A stretch of DNA of 64,000 nucleotides from Stieleria varia (GTDB lineage Bacteria; Planctomycetota; Planctomycetia; Pirellulales; Pirellulaceae). How positions within the stretch are numbered: the first letter of the stretch is position 1; every line of letters begins with the position of its first letter. The notes beneath the pieces are model-generated. The model was not told the DNA's origin and ran no database searches. It saw only the letters and a list, made by a program, of their open reading frames with translations. The position numbers and the translations under genes were made by a program. Of the stretch, positions 46,852-56,405 are shown piece after piece. The stretch is from NCBI RefSeq assembly GCF_038443385.1, contig NZ_CP151726.1, positions 8,556,001-8,620,000 on the forward strand, read 5' to 3'.

Positions 46852-49800
46852 ATGCGTGCTTCTGTCATCGTTTTTATTTTGGTAGTTTTTCTATACGTTC
46901 CACAGATCACGTTTGCTCGCGAGTGGGTGGATTCGACGGGGAAGTTCCGGGTGAATGCTGAGCTTGTAGCCGTGCGGGGCGACAATGTCGTGTTAGAACG
47001 TGAAAATGGCCAAATCGTCAGCTTGCCGATTTCACGTTTATGCAAGGCTGACCAAGACTTTCTGAAGCAGCAAGCAGCAACGAAGACTCCAGCGAAAGGC
47101 ACCGGTTCAGCACCGCAGACCGCCCCCGAGCCTTCCGATGACCAAAAACTCGCTGGTCATGCGCTCGGGATTCTGAAGACGCATTGTTATCGCTGTCACG
47201 GAGAAGACGGCGCGGACGAAGGTGGATTTGACTTTGTCCATGACCGAGAAAAGCTGGTTGCGGCGGGATACTTGCTTCCCAAAGACGCCGCGCGATCACC
47301 GCTATTTGATCGAATGGTTTCGTCTGATTCACCGATGCCACCCAAGGGCGAATCACCCAGGCCATCAGCGGATGAGATTGACGTCGTGCGTGCATGGATC
47401 GCCGAAGGGGCCACAGCAACTTCGACCATGCCGACGAGTGAATTCGTCACCAACGGACTACTTTATCGTCTTGTCTCGCAAGACTTAATGAAGTTACCCA
47501 GCGAAGACCGCGGCCATGCTCGATACTTTTCCACGACTCATTTGTACAACCTGGGCGTGTCTGATGAAGAGTTAGCAACATACATGACTGCATTGGCAAA
47601 GCTGCTCAATAGCCTTTCGTGGAATCGAGAGTTGGCTGGTCTTCATCCCGTCAGCGGTCAACCTCATTTGTTCCGTATCGATCTTCGTGACTTGAAATGG
47701 TCCGGAAAAGTTTGGCAACAAATCCTGGACCATTATCCGCATGGACTGGTCGACGCCTCTCGTGATGCACTGCGGGTGCGGATGGAGACGTCCTGCGAAG
47801 TTCCAATTGTTCGCGCGGACTGGTTTGTTGCTTCTGCGTCACGACCGCCGCTATACCACACCTTGGCTCAAATCCCATCCACGGACGAACGCTTAGAGGC
47901 ACTGCTGCGGGTCGATGTCGACGAGAACATTAAAGCACAGAAGGTCGTTCGGTTGGGTTTTGCGAGATCTGGGGTCTCGCAAAACAACCGTCTTTTGGAA
48001 CGTCATGAATCCATCTTTGGAGCCTACTGGAAGAGCTATGACTTTGCGGGCAACACCGACCGCAAGAACTTGTTCGATCATCCCTTGGGACCAGGGAAAA
48101 TTTCAAACAGCTTTGAACACGACGGAGGCGAGATCATTTTCCAACTGCCCAACGGCTTGCTCGCGTTCATGCTGACGGATGCAGAAGGACGTCGCATTGA
48201 CCGAGGCCCAATCGAAATCGTCAGCGATCCCAAACAGCCCGATCGGAGGGTCGTCAACGGGGTTTCCTGCATGTCCTGCCACTACGGCGGATTCATTCAG
48301 AAATCGGATGAAATCCGCAGGCACGTGGTCGCGAATGTCTCCGCCTATCGAAATACCGACGAAATTCTCGGGCTGTATCCGGAGGACGAGACAGCAAAGC
48401 AATTAATTGAGAAAGATACTCTTGGCTACTTGCAGGCTTTGAGATCAGATCAAATCGGAATTGATAATCCTACACGAACCGGAGAACCGATCGTCTTGAT
48501 TGCCAATCGATATCAAAACGAGTTGGATCTCAAGCAGGCCGCTGCGGAGATGGGGATGGGCTCGCATGCTTTGCTTGCCGAATTGAAAAGGCTGAATGAT
48601 ACAGTGGTTGATCGTACCTTCGGTGCGCTCAAGATCCGTGGCGGTGTCATCAAACGGGAGATCTTTGACAAAGCCTTTTTGGGCTTGGCCGAACGGATCA
48701 ATCTCGGACAACGAGCCGCATCGACGGGCAATGCCATCGCCAAAACCGACCAGCGGCCTTTGTCACCAGAACGCACGGCTCGCCCGCGATCCAGTAATTC
48801 CACTGCACCGCGAACTGGCAATGTACCAGCGGCCGCACAGGAGGCCCTGCGGGCTGGGATCGCAGCGATCGGACGTGGACATTGGCAAGCTGCAGATGAC
48901 GAATTCAGGATCGCGTTGCGTCACTCTGCGAACAACCAAGTCTTTCAAGCCCGCGTCTATGAACAGGCGATCCAAGTTTACGAACGTGGCGAAGCGCTAG
49001 AGCCGTTGTTGACGGCGCATCAGTTTTTACTCGATTCGTGCACCAATACGGCTGAAATCGAGCAGGCGAAAGTCAACCTGTTCAATTCGCTGTTTCGTTT
49101 TGCCCGCAAGTCTTCGGTAAGTTGGCTTCGGCAAACCAATGTGACAGAAATCCAATGGGGAACTGAACCACTGCCGACATCGATTTCCAACTCGCTTGCT
49201 GCGGTATTCGAACGGCAACTTCAGCAGACACCTCATCATGAACCCGCATTACGTGTGATGCTGACCTACTGGACCCGTGTGCGAAATGACCAGAGCAAGC
49301 AGTTTGAGATACTGAAACTGCTGGACGAGACACTGGCTAAGAGGGACGAGAAAATTGGAGGCATGGAGCGTTTCAACTACGCTCACTATCACGCGACTTC
49401 GGGAGATGCTGCCAAGGGTGCAGAACTGTATTCGGAAATCGCTCGCGAATTCGGTGGGCGTGCTGCCGGCGATGCTCGGGTGAATGAAGCGCAGGCTTGG
49501 ATCCGCTGCAACGAAGTGGACAAAGCGGCAACGGCGCTAAGCCTAGCACAACGGCACTTTGAGGGTGGCGAAGTCGGAGCAGCCTATTCGCTGGAGAAGA
49601 TTGGTGATTTGTTTGTGTCCATCGACCGGCAGGCTCTTGCCGTTGGAGCATTTCGTGCTGCACTTCGACTGGAAAAATCGCCTATTCAAATCGAAAAGCT
49701 GCAACAGAAAGCAGCGGCTTCGCTCTCTGGTTCGAGCGGTCCAATGGCTTCGGCTGGAACAGGTTCGATGCCGGCAGATGATCTGCTGGATCCCCGACGC

Positions 49801-50907
49801 GTCTACCGAGTCAAAGCGCAGCAAAGCGAGCAGTCTGCAATGCAATCTCCGACTTCTGCGGTCTATCAACTGATCCAAGCAGCAGAGAGTTGGGTGCAGG
49901 CCGAGTCGCCTGACGATGCGACTCGCGTATTGAAGAAGGCGACTTCTCGCCTTCGCGTCGAATCAAACGGTGGGCGGGACTACGAGCACAAGCAAATCGC
50001 CCAACTTTACACACTTCTGGATCAGCCAGAGGAGGCCGTCACTCACTGGGCCGAGGCGATCAAACGTTGCAAGTCAACGCACACCATCGCGGAATTCCAG
50101 GGTTATGTCGATGCGCTGCTGGCGAAGCATCCTGGTATGGCAGTAGCCGAACCTCTGAAAGGCTACATTGATCCCAACTACGGTTTCCGAATGTCGGCAA
50201 CAGAACTCGAAGCGCGTCCGTCTGGTGATTCTAGCTCGCGTGCGACCAATTTGGTGCAAGCGGCGGGAAAGTGGAGTGAAGCTGGCGACGTGCAGGAAGT
50301 CCGCCGCGTTGGTGCACTTGCCGTGACTGAGATTCGAAAGATTAGTTCGAATTCGTCGCACCACCCCGGCGAACGCCTCTACGCAACACTAGCAGATAGC
50401 TTGCAGAAGGTCGACTTATTCAACGAAGCCGTCTACTGCTACCTGGGGGCAATCCAACTAGCGAAACGGGATGATGATGCCGTGAAGTATCACCAACAGA
50501 TGAAAAGGGTATGCGAAGAGAACGAGTTGTCCGTCCCAGTCATACCGCAGGAATTCGCTCAAAAGCTTGATCCGTTGAATCGCTATCGGGTATCCGCGGC
50601 CGAGAAGGAACAAAAGGCAAAAGAATCCAGTAGTGAATCGATGCAACTTCACTACTGGATGCAAGCCAGCAACGATTGGCTAAAAGCTGACGAAAGGGAA
50701 CTCGCGTCGCATGCGGCCGATCAACACTTGGAACTGTTGAATCGCAAAGGAAACGTTTCCGATAACACCTATCGAAACTTGGCAGAACACTACGAAAAGA
50801 TCGGCGACGACCAGCGTGCGATCAAAACCTACGAACGTGCGTTAGAGGTTTCGAAAAGCGACTACCAAAAGAAGAGCTTGCAAGAGAAGATCAACGCCCT
50901 GCGTTAA
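46852..50907 (+). CDS. Exported SHD1 - cytochrome - TPR protein
   Basis: A 1351-residue exported protein. It has a signal peptide (residues 1-22), an SHD1-like domain (REWVDSTGKFRVNAELVAV, SLPISRLCKADQDFL), and a cytochrome-like segment with heme motif CYRCH (112-116) and MPPKGE. A second CMSCH motif (near 472-476) lies in the middle. The last 700 residues are helical with TPR-like repeats (AAQEALRAGIAAIGRGHWQA, ending KTYERALEVSKSDYQKKSL). The SHD1 domain is common in planctomycetes. Start: ATG at 46852 with GAGG about 13 bases upstream; a TTG nine bases upstream is in frame. Its 3' end overlaps the convergent gene by 17 bases. Confidence 0.88.
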   Translation: MRASVIVFILVVFLYVPQITFAREWVDSTGKFRVNAELVAVRGDNVVLERENGQIVSLPISRLCKADQDFLKQQAATKTPAKGTGSAPQTAPEPSDDQKLAGHALGILKTHCYRCHGEDGADEGGFDFVHDREKLVAAGYLLPKDAARSPLFDRMVSSDSPMPPKGESPRPSADEIDVVRAWIAEGATATSTMPTSEFVTNGLLYRLVSQDLMKLPSEDRGHARYFSTTHLYNLGVSDEELATYMTALAKLLNSLSWNRELAGLHPVSGQPHLFRIDLRDLKWSGKVWQQILDHYPHGLVDASRDALRVRMETSCEVPIVRADWFVASASRPPLYHTLAQIPSTDERLEALLRVDVDENIKAQKVVRLGFARSGVSQNNRLLERHESIFGAYWKSYDFAGNTDRKNLFDHPLGPGKISNSFEHDGGEIIFQLPNGLLAFMLTDAEGRRIDRGPIEIVSDPKQPDRRVVNGVSCMSCHYGGFIQKSDEIRRHVVANVSAYRNTDEILGLYPEDETAKQLIEKDTLGYLQALRSDQIGIDNPTRTGEPIVLIANRYQNELDLKQAAAEMGMGSHALLAELKRLNDTVVDRTFGALKIRGGVIKREIFDKAFLGLAERINLGQRAASTGNAIAKTDQRPLSPERTARPRSSNSTAPRTGNVPAAAQEALRAGIAAIGRGHWQAADDEFRIALRHSANNQVFQARVYEQAIQVYERGEALEPLLTAHQFLLDSCTNTAEIEQAKVNLFNSLFRFARKSSVSWLRQTNVTEIQWGTEPLPTSISNSLAAVFERQLQQTPHHEPALRVMLTYWTRVRNDQSKQFEILKLLDETLAKRDEKIGGMERFNYAHYHATSGDAAKGAELYSEIAREFGGRAAGDARVNEAQAWIRCNEVDKAATALSLAQRHFEGGEVGAAYSLEKIGDLFVSIDRQALAVGAFRAALRLEKSPIQIEKLQQKAAASLSGSSGPMASAGTGSMPADDLLDPRRVYRVKAQQSEQSAMQSPTSAVYQLIQAAESWVQAESPDDATRVLKKATSRLRVESNGGRDYEHKQIAQLYTLLDQPEEAVTHWAEAIKRCKSTHTIAEFQGYVDALLAKHPGMAVAEPLKGYIDPNYGFRMSATELEARPSGDSSSRATNLVQAAGKWSEAGDVQEVRRVGALAVTEIRKISSNSSHHPGERLYATLADSLQKVDLFNEAVYCYLGAIQLAKRDDDAVKYHQQMKRVCEENELSVPVIPQEFAQKLDPLNRYRVSAAEKEQKAKESSSESMQLHYWMQASNDWLKADERELASHAADQHLELLNRKGNVSDNTYRNLAEHYEKIGDDQRAIKTYERALEVSKSDYQKKSLQEKINALR

Positions 50908-51895
50908 CCGGTTCGTCCAATTGTGCCACCGAGGAATGCTTCGGACCGAGCAGGTCGATGGTGATGGTTGCTGCGGTCTTCGCCTCGGCGATCCAATAGC
51001 CTTCGCCCTCCTTTTTGGGAATCGTAATTCGATCGGTTAATGCATTTTCATCATCCAAATGTATCGGCAAGGTTTCAATGCTGGAAACCTTGCAAGGTCG
51101 CCCCAATGCAACGTTCTCATTACCAATAATCACTTCAACCTCCGCTAGACCGACACCCTCACCATTCCATTTCGGAATCTCAATCTCCACTCGATCGAAC
51201 ATAACCCTTGAAACTGGAATCGGGTTGCGTGGAAAACGGCGGTTGAGCGAAACTCCTTTTCGATCAAACACGACCTGATCTCCCAGATACAGTCGCAGGT
51301 TGACCAGCATTGATGACCGATTGTGCAGGGATCGATCCGGTGGAAGATTCCAGATCACGACCCCCAAGTCGCCTCGATTGACACTGAATTTGTACTTCAG
51401 GTCTGCGATCGCCATTTTCTTCTGAAACTCATCACGACTTGCATCCATCGCGGCACCGTATTTCTGTCGGGCTTGGCTGATCTTTTCCGCCGTCTCGCGA
51501 TCGATCTTCGCTCGCTCGTCACGATTGTCGGCCATCCCTTTCTTCATGCGTTCGGCCGAGCGACGGATCTCTTCCTGGACGGCTTTCATCGCCGAGTCAT
51601 ACTCGGATGCTCCAAACGGCTTGCCTTCCGCAATCAAACCGTTCGCTTTCTCGATCTGGAGAGCATAGATATCCAAAATCTGGGCATGAAGCTGTTTACC
51701 GAAAGCCGAACTCTCCGCTGTTGCACGGTTTGCTTTTTCAAAGCCGTCCCGTGCGGCGCGAAGCTTCGCCAAGTGTTCGTTTCCGCCCGCCTGATCAATG
51801 ATGGAATCTAACCTCGACTCCTGCGCACTTGACTGGACAGGAAGCAAAGTCATTGGCAGGAAACAGGACGTCATCAGCAACAAACGAATCAACAT
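50891..51895 (-). CDS. Exported coiled-coil hypothetical protein
   Basis: A 334-residue protein with a signal peptide (MLIRLLLMTSCFLPMTLLPV). A long charged helical region follows (AARDGFEKANRATAESSAF to MDASRDEFQKKMAIADLKY), about residues 40-170, predicted coiled coil. Then a beta-rich C-terminal domain (LVNLRLYLGDQVVFDRKGVS, RVEIEIPKWNGEGVGLAEV) resembles a galactose-binding-like or discoidin fold. The 3' end overlaps the convergent SHD1 gene. Function unknown. Confidence 0.75.
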   Translation of the reverse strand: MLIRLLLMTSCFLPMTLLPVQSSAQESRLDSIIDQAGGNEHLAKLRAARDGFEKANRATAESSAFGKQLHAQILDIYALQIEKANGLIAEGKPFGASEYDSAMKAVQEEIRRSAERMKKGMADNRDERAKIDRETAEKISQARQKYGAAMDASRDEFQKKMAIADLKYKFSVNRGDLGVVIWNLPPDRSLHNRSSMLVNLRLYLGDQVVFDRKGVSLNRRFPRNPIPVSRVMFDRVEIEIPKWNGEGVGLAEVEVIIGNENVALGRPCKVSSIETLPIHLDDENALTDRITIPKKEGEGYWIAEAKTAATITIDLLGPKHSSVAQLDEPVNAGR

Positions 51896-52224
51896 TTCAA
51901 TTACGATCAAAATCTGGTGACGGATTGAAAACCGGCATTCTAACAGAAATGTTTGAACCCAGTTAATCTACACGCGATCTCAAAGGAATCGAAGGTCTTT
52001 CCAATCTGACCCCGACTACTGCTCGATACGACATCGCGAACGCTACTGGGTTCAAGCGATTTCTGACAACGACGATGATGAATCAAACTATCTCGGTGCT
52101 CTACTATCTCTTCGTGAATTGAGTACGAAGATGATCCGAACCTCAGCGAAAGCGGATCGACTCACAACTCCCGTAAAATTCGGCACCTTCTTGGTTGGCG
52201 ACTGCCATAGCGTCCGAGAGAAAA
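51896..52224. other. Intergenic region
   Basis: Holds no convincing gene. A fragment reading AATCTGACCCCGACTACTGC near 52005 looks like mobile-element debris. The minus-strand tRNA precursor 3' side lies at the right end. Confidence 0.45.
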
Positions 52225-52298
52225 TACCCCCGGCAGGATTCGAACCTGCGACCTGCGCGTTAGGAATGCGCTGCTCTATCCAGCTGAGCTACGAGGGC
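52225..52298 (-). tRNA. tRNA-Arg (anticodon CCT)
   Basis: A complete 74-base cloverleaf on the minus strand. The acceptor stem starts GCCCTCG and ends CGGGGGT plus discriminator A, the D arm is GCTC/GAGC, the T arm GCAGG-TTCGAAT-CCTGC. The seven-base anticodon loop is TTCCTAA, giving CCT, which reads the AGG codon. Oddities: an A-C mismatch closes the anticodon stem and two G-T pairs lie in the acceptor stem. CCA is not encoded. Confidence 0.93.
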
Positions 52299-52360
52299 GT
52301 GATTTCTTTTCGCAAACAGTGTAACCTCGAACTCCCATTCTCGACACCTGGAGATCGCGG

Positions 52361-53653
52361 TTGGTTCCACCCAAAAATTCTAACGATTCCCCACTCGATG
52401 TGACGCTTGCTAGACCACTCTGCGATCAAGTTTTCCCGCGTCTTTGGGCTTTTTTCTTGCTTGTCCTGGTCGCTGTGACTTGGCCGCTTTGGGTACCGCT
52501 GCCGTCACAGTACCCCAACATCGCTTTGCTGCCCTGGTGGCACTGGCAGTCGACCGCCGGGCTCGCCCTGCAGTGGTCGGCCTTGGCAGGGCTGGCATCC
52601 TCGGGAACACTGGTCGCATTGGGAGTGTTCAAACGCTTTCATGCCGGACTTTGGTGGACGGTGATGGGATGCCTGATCGCTTTGATGCTGACGGATCAAC
52701 ATCGGATTCAGCCCTGGGCGTATCAGAGCATTCTGTATGCCGGGCTATTCGCCACCTTGGGTCATCGACGAGACCCGTCGGCGAAATCTTGGTTTGTCGT
52801 CATCACCGCTTCGATTTACTTCTACAGCTCACTGGGTAAGTTCGACTATCAATTCCTGCACACCGTCGGCGATGAATTCCTCAGTGTCTCCACGGCTCCT
52901 CTGGGCGGACTGCCCGATACCTGGAGACCTTGGCGGACCACGCTCGTGGCGATGATGCCGGCAACAGAAATGACCATCGCCCTGCTGGTACTCTTTCCAC
53001 GCACGCGACGAGTCGGCGGAATGGCCGCGATGGGATTGCATGCCACACTGATCCTGATCCTCGGTCCCTGGTCTTTGAATCACAGCCTTGGCGTGCTGAC
53101 TTGGAACGTTCTGTTAATAATCCAAGCCTACCTGCTGATGGTCCGTCGACCGACCCAAGCACACGACGAGGCTCACACGGGTTCAGGGCCGAGAAAAAAC
53201 AGCGGGGTCTGGCAAGTGCGAGTACTCGTTCTGGCTGCCTTGATCGCTCCGATCGGAGAACGATGGGGATACTGGGACCATTGGCCATCGTGGGCGTTGT
53301 ACTCACCGCACAACAGTCGCGTTGATGCGGAGATCCATCGCAGCAAACTCCGTGAGCTGGACGATTCACTCGCCAACTGCGTCCAAGAGGACGGCGATGG
53401 CGACGGATGGCACGAACTGAAACTCAGCCAGTGGTCACTGGATCAGCGAGGAGCACCGATTTATCCGCAGGCAAGGTACCAATTAGCGCTGCTGGCAAAC
53501 TTGGCCGAACGCTACGAATGGGGAACGGGCGTACGATGCAAACGACGCGGGGTCTCCGATCGTTGGACAGGCGTCCGCGATGAATCGTTGCACATGGGAC
53601 AGCGTGAGATTCAATCCGCATTGAAACGCTATTGGCTGGTGCCATCGGGCTGA
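52361..53653 (+). CDS. Multi-span membrane protein
   Basis: A 430-residue protein with roughly seven to eight membrane spans (LWAFFLLVLVAVTWPLWV, SWFVVITASIYFYSSLGKF, MTIALLVLFP, ATLILILGPW and others) and a soluble C-terminal tail of about 110 residues. The SLGKFDYQFLHTVGDEFL stretch recalls HTTM/DoxX-type membrane families, but I cannot assign one. The TTG at 52361 has GGAG seven bases upstream and is accepted as the start; a GTG at 52400 is the alternative. Confidence 0.7.
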   Translation: MVPPKNSNDSPLDVTLARPLCDQVFPRLWAFFLLVLVAVTWPLWVPLPSQYPNIALLPWWHWQSTAGLALQWSALAGLASSGTLVALGVFKRFHAGLWWTVMGCLIALMLTDQHRIQPWAYQSILYAGLFATLGHRRDPSAKSWFVVITASIYFYSSLGKFDYQFLHTVGDEFLSVSTAPLGGLPDTWRPWRTTLVAMMPATEMTIALLVLFPRTRRVGGMAAMGLHATLILILGPWSLNHSLGVLTWNVLLIIQAYLLMVRRPTQAHDEAHTGSGPRKNSGVWQVRVLVLAALIAPIGERWGYWDHWPSWALYSPHNSRVDAEIHRSKLRELDDSLANCVQEDGDGDGWHELKLSQWSLDQRGAPIYPQARYQLALLANLAERYEWGTGVRCKRRGVSDRWTGVRDESLHMGQREIQSALKRYWLVPSG

Positions 53654-53658
53654 AAACC

Positions 53659-53955
53659 ATGACCGAACGCACGGAAGACAATGAATCACAGCAACGTTGG
53701 GGCGGAGACATCCAGTCGCCGACGCTGCTGTATGTCAAAGGCAGCTTGTTTGTGTTGCTGGGCATCACGTCTGCGGGACTGCTGCTGTTGCACTCGCCGC
53801 ATTGGAAAACCGCGTTCCTGTTGGGCGTTTGTGTTTGGAGCTCTTGCCGAGCCTACTACTTTGCATTCTACGTCATCGAACACTACATCGATGACGGTGA
53901 GCGATATGCAGGGTTGCTGGACTTTGCCAAACGGTTTGTGCGACGAAAGCGATGA
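53659..53955 (+). CDS. Small membrane protein
   Basis: A 98-residue protein with two hydrophobic segments (GSLFVLLGITSAGLLLLHS and FLLGVCVWSSCRAYYFAFYV), ending in a basic tail. It begins five bases after the stop of the preceding membrane protein, so it is co-transcribed. Function unknown. Confidence 0.7.
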   Translation: MTERTEDNESQQRWGGDIQSPTLLYVKGSLFVLLGITSAGLLLLHSPHWKTAFLLGVCVWSSCRAYYFAFYVIEHYIDDGERYAGLLDFAKRFVRRKR

Positions 53956-54116
53956 AGTGACTTGCGTCCTGCGGTGGGGAGCGGCAATGTACTCGACCCG
54001 GTTGCCGTTCCGACGGCGGGAACCGGACGCTATCGAGAGCGTCCCGCTTAGAAAGTTGATCGCACCAGCCATTTTTCTCGTCTTTACTAGCACGAAGCGC
54101 AAGCGAGTGCACCACT

Positions 54117-54254
54117 GGTTCCCAGGCTCCTGCCTGGGAACCCAATGATTAGCAGGCTCCTGCCTGCCGATCTGCTGACAATTTCCAGGCCACGCTGACT
54201 TTCGCGAGGCAGAGCCTCCATGGCAGTGCGTTCCCAGGCGTGAGCCTGGGAACG
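54117..54254. repeat. REP-like hairpin cluster
   Basis: Two sister hairpins with identical CGTTCCCAGGC-type arms: 54117-54142 (11-bp stem, TCCT loop) and 54229-54254 (11-bp stem, GTGA loop). A smaller one, GCAGGC-TCCT-GCCTGC, sits between at 54152-54167. A CTAGCACGAAGCGCAAGCGA element precedes them at 54087-54106. The stretch has no gene. Confidence 0.8.
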
Positions 54255-54276
54255 AGCGTTCTAAGCGGGACGCTCG

Positions 54277-54293
54277 CTATCGCGTGGCGGCTG
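54277..54293. repeat. 17-bp dispersed repeat
   Basis: CTATCGCGTGGCGGCTG is found here and again, exactly, at 54942-54958 on the other side of the small SseB-like gene. Both copies sit in REP-like surroundings. Confidence 0.7.
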
Positions 54294-54328
54294 GTTGAGT
54301 GACCTACTGCCTGGCGACACGATTTCGA

Positions 54329-54760
54329 TTACTCGTCGTCGTCTTCTTCGTCGTCGTCGTGTTCGCACAGGGCAACGACTTCGGCCATCAGTTTGATGGA
54401 CAGCAGGCATGGCTCGTCGCTTTCAGGGTCGAGCAGCAGTCCGACGTCTTCGGGGATGTACAGCAAGAGAGATTCACCGTCGACCACATAGCCTTCGATC
54501 TCCTCGTCATCGCTGAACATTTCGGGCATCGTTTGAACGAAATGCCCGGCAAGTGGTTCAGAGGAAAACGCGACCCAAACGTCTTGCTCTTCGATCTCGG
54601 CGGTCAGCACGCCGACGGCTTCCTCATCGTCTTCGTCGGCTCCTTCGTCGCGCACATTGATGAGCACGAATTCACGACCGGCAATCCAATCGCGAATCTT
54701 GGGGGCATCTTGCGCCTCGATCGCGGCTCGCAATTCGGAGTGGTCGGGTGATTCGGTCAT
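54329..54760 (-). CDS. SseB-like acidic protein
   Basis: A 143-residue cytoplasmic protein with a strongly acidic C-terminus (DDDEEDDDE) and an acidic patch in the middle. The core EQDVWVAFSSEPLAG and SLLLYIPEDVGLLLDPES resembles the N-terminal domain of SseB-type proteins, but the match is loose. The start at 54760 is preferred over an in-frame ATG sixteen codons upstream. It stands alone between REP-like repeats. Confidence 0.6.
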   Translation of the reverse strand: MTESPDHSELRAAIEAQDAPKIRDWIAGREFVLINVRDEGADEDDEEAVGVLTAEIEEQDVWVAFSSEPLAGHFVQTMPEMFSDDEEIEGYVVDGESLLLYIPEDVGLLLDPESDEPCLLSIKLMAEVVALCEHDDDEEDDDE

Positions 54761-55061
54761 GATTTGGCAAGCTCGGTAGGCGGAGTGAATGAACCAACAA
54801 AGCGTCATTGGAGCCTAAAGACGTGAGTTCGTCGACTCGGCACCCCCGCCAGACCCCGATTTCGCGACTCTAGCCCGGATGATTCATGAGCCGCTGGCGC
54901 AATAGCATCCGGTTCCCGAGTAGAGGTGTGAGAACCGGACGCTATCGCGTGGCGGCTGATATGCGCAGACTGTTTTCGCACCAATCCACGCAAGCCGTTT
55001 CTCGCAAATGTGTTGCGAAGTCTGTAGTGAGTCGCGTTAATAATCCGGGCTAGTTTCCCAG
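54761..55061. other. Intergenic region with REP-like repeats
   Basis: Contains the second copy of CTATCGCGTGGCGGCTG (54942-54958) and inverted ATCCGGTTCC/GAACCGGA-type elements near 54907-54940. No gene or RNA is seen. Confidence 0.6.
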
Positions 55062-56171
55062 TCAGTCGCCCATCAGCATGTCGCCCAGTCCGCCCAGCAC
55101 CGAGCCTTCCCCTTTTCGCGATCCGCCCACCGCGCCGGGCATCGCACTGGCCAGTCGACCGGCAAAGCGTGAGAACGGCAGGGACTGCAGCCACACCGGC
55201 CCGGGGCCTTGCAAGGTCGCCAAGAACAGGCCTTCCCCGCCAAAGAACGCGTTTTTGAGACCACCGACGAACTGAATGTCGTAACTCACACTCGGCCCCA
55301 TCGCCATCAAACATCCCGTGTCCAACCGGAGCGTTTCTCCGACGCTGAGTTCTCGGTACATCATCGTTCCGCCGGCATGGACGATCGCAATTCCGTCGCC
55401 TCGCAGTCGTTGCATGATGAACCCCTCCCCGCCAAACAAACCGGCACCGATCTTTTTCTGAAATGCAATGTCGATGGTGATTCCACGGGCACCGCACAGA
55501 AAAGCGTCCTTTTGACAGATGATTTCGCCACCGAGTTGATCCAGGTGCAGCGGCACCATCCGACCGGGGTGCGGCGCCCCGAATGCGACTTTGGCTTGCG
55601 TCCGGCCATTGTTGGTAAAGGTCGTCATGAAGAGCGATTCGCCGGTGAGCACCCGTTTGCCCGCCGAGAGGACTTTGCCGAACAATCCGGTATCCTGCTT
55701 GGACGGGTCTCCAAAGACGGTTGCCATATCGATCCCCGCGGTCATGTACATCAACGCTCCGGCTTCCGCGACAGTCTGCTCACCCGGATCGAGCGTGATC
55801 TCGACGTACTGGGATTCATGGCCAAAGATCTCGTAGTCGATTTCGTCTGCTCTTCGATTGACGCCGTCGTTTGACTGGCCCCCTCGCATGGTCACCGGAG
55901 CAGTCGTCATTTGAATTTCCCCCGCGGCGAAACGGTTGTCGCCGTCGGTGGTCGTGTTCCCAAAACCGCCGCCGGATCCGGCTCGCACGCTGCTCGGCGA
56001 GGAGGGGGCGACCGGGCTCATCGCTGGCAGGGTTTCACTCAGATCAAAGCCGGAATCTTGCCCGCCGGGCACAGAAAACTGTTGCCCACACGCTTTGCAT
56101 CCGACTTGCTTTCCCGCCAAGGAATCGTCGGCCTGATAACGTTTTCCACACATGGGACAATTGAATTCCAT
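55062..56171 (-). CDS. AIM24/TIGR00266-family protein with N-terminal zinc ribbon
   Basis: A 369-residue protein. The N-terminus is a zinc ribbon with Cys5, Cys8, Cys25 and Cys28 ([20 protein letters not shown] then CKACG), the planctomycete type. A low-complexity linker follows, and then the AIM24 domain from about 110 ([40 protein letters not shown]). The usual AIM24 glycine-rich hairpins are clear. CAGGAG eight bases before the ATG supports the start. Role unknown. Confidence 0.9.
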   Translation of the reverse strand: MEFNCPMCGKRYQADDSLAGKQVGCKACGQQFSVPGGQDSGFDLSETLPAMSPVAPSSPSSVRAGSGGGFGNTTTDGDNRFAAGEIQMTTAPVTMRGGQSNDGVNRRADEIDYEIFGHESQYVEITLDPGEQTVAEAGALMYMTAGIDMATVFGDPSKQDTGLFGKVLSAGKRVLTGESLFMTTFTNNGRTQAKVAFGAPHPGRMVPLHLDQLGGEIICQKDAFLCGARGITIDIAFQKKIGAGLFGGEGFIMQRLRGDGIAIVHAGGTMMYRELSVGETLRLDTGCLMAMGPSVSYDIQFVGGLKNAFFGGEGLFLATLQGPGPVWLQSLPFSRFAGRLASAMPGAVGGSRKGEGSVLGGLGDMLMGD

Positions 56172-56405
56172 CGCTCGGGGCTCCTGTTTGAGTTGGAAAG
56201 GTTCCCGCCTCTATGGCGGATTGCAAGAATGATCGGATGAGGTGAACGGGTCCACCATCGCTTGGGGACTCTAGACTAAACTATCGGCCTGCTACGGTGG
56301 CGATTGGGGCGCACGAAGTTGATTTCTCGCCGCCACCGTGGTCCCACCAGGCAATAATCCGCAGAAACCATTCTGACGAATCTTCCCTTTCTTGAGGTAC
56401 ATCAC

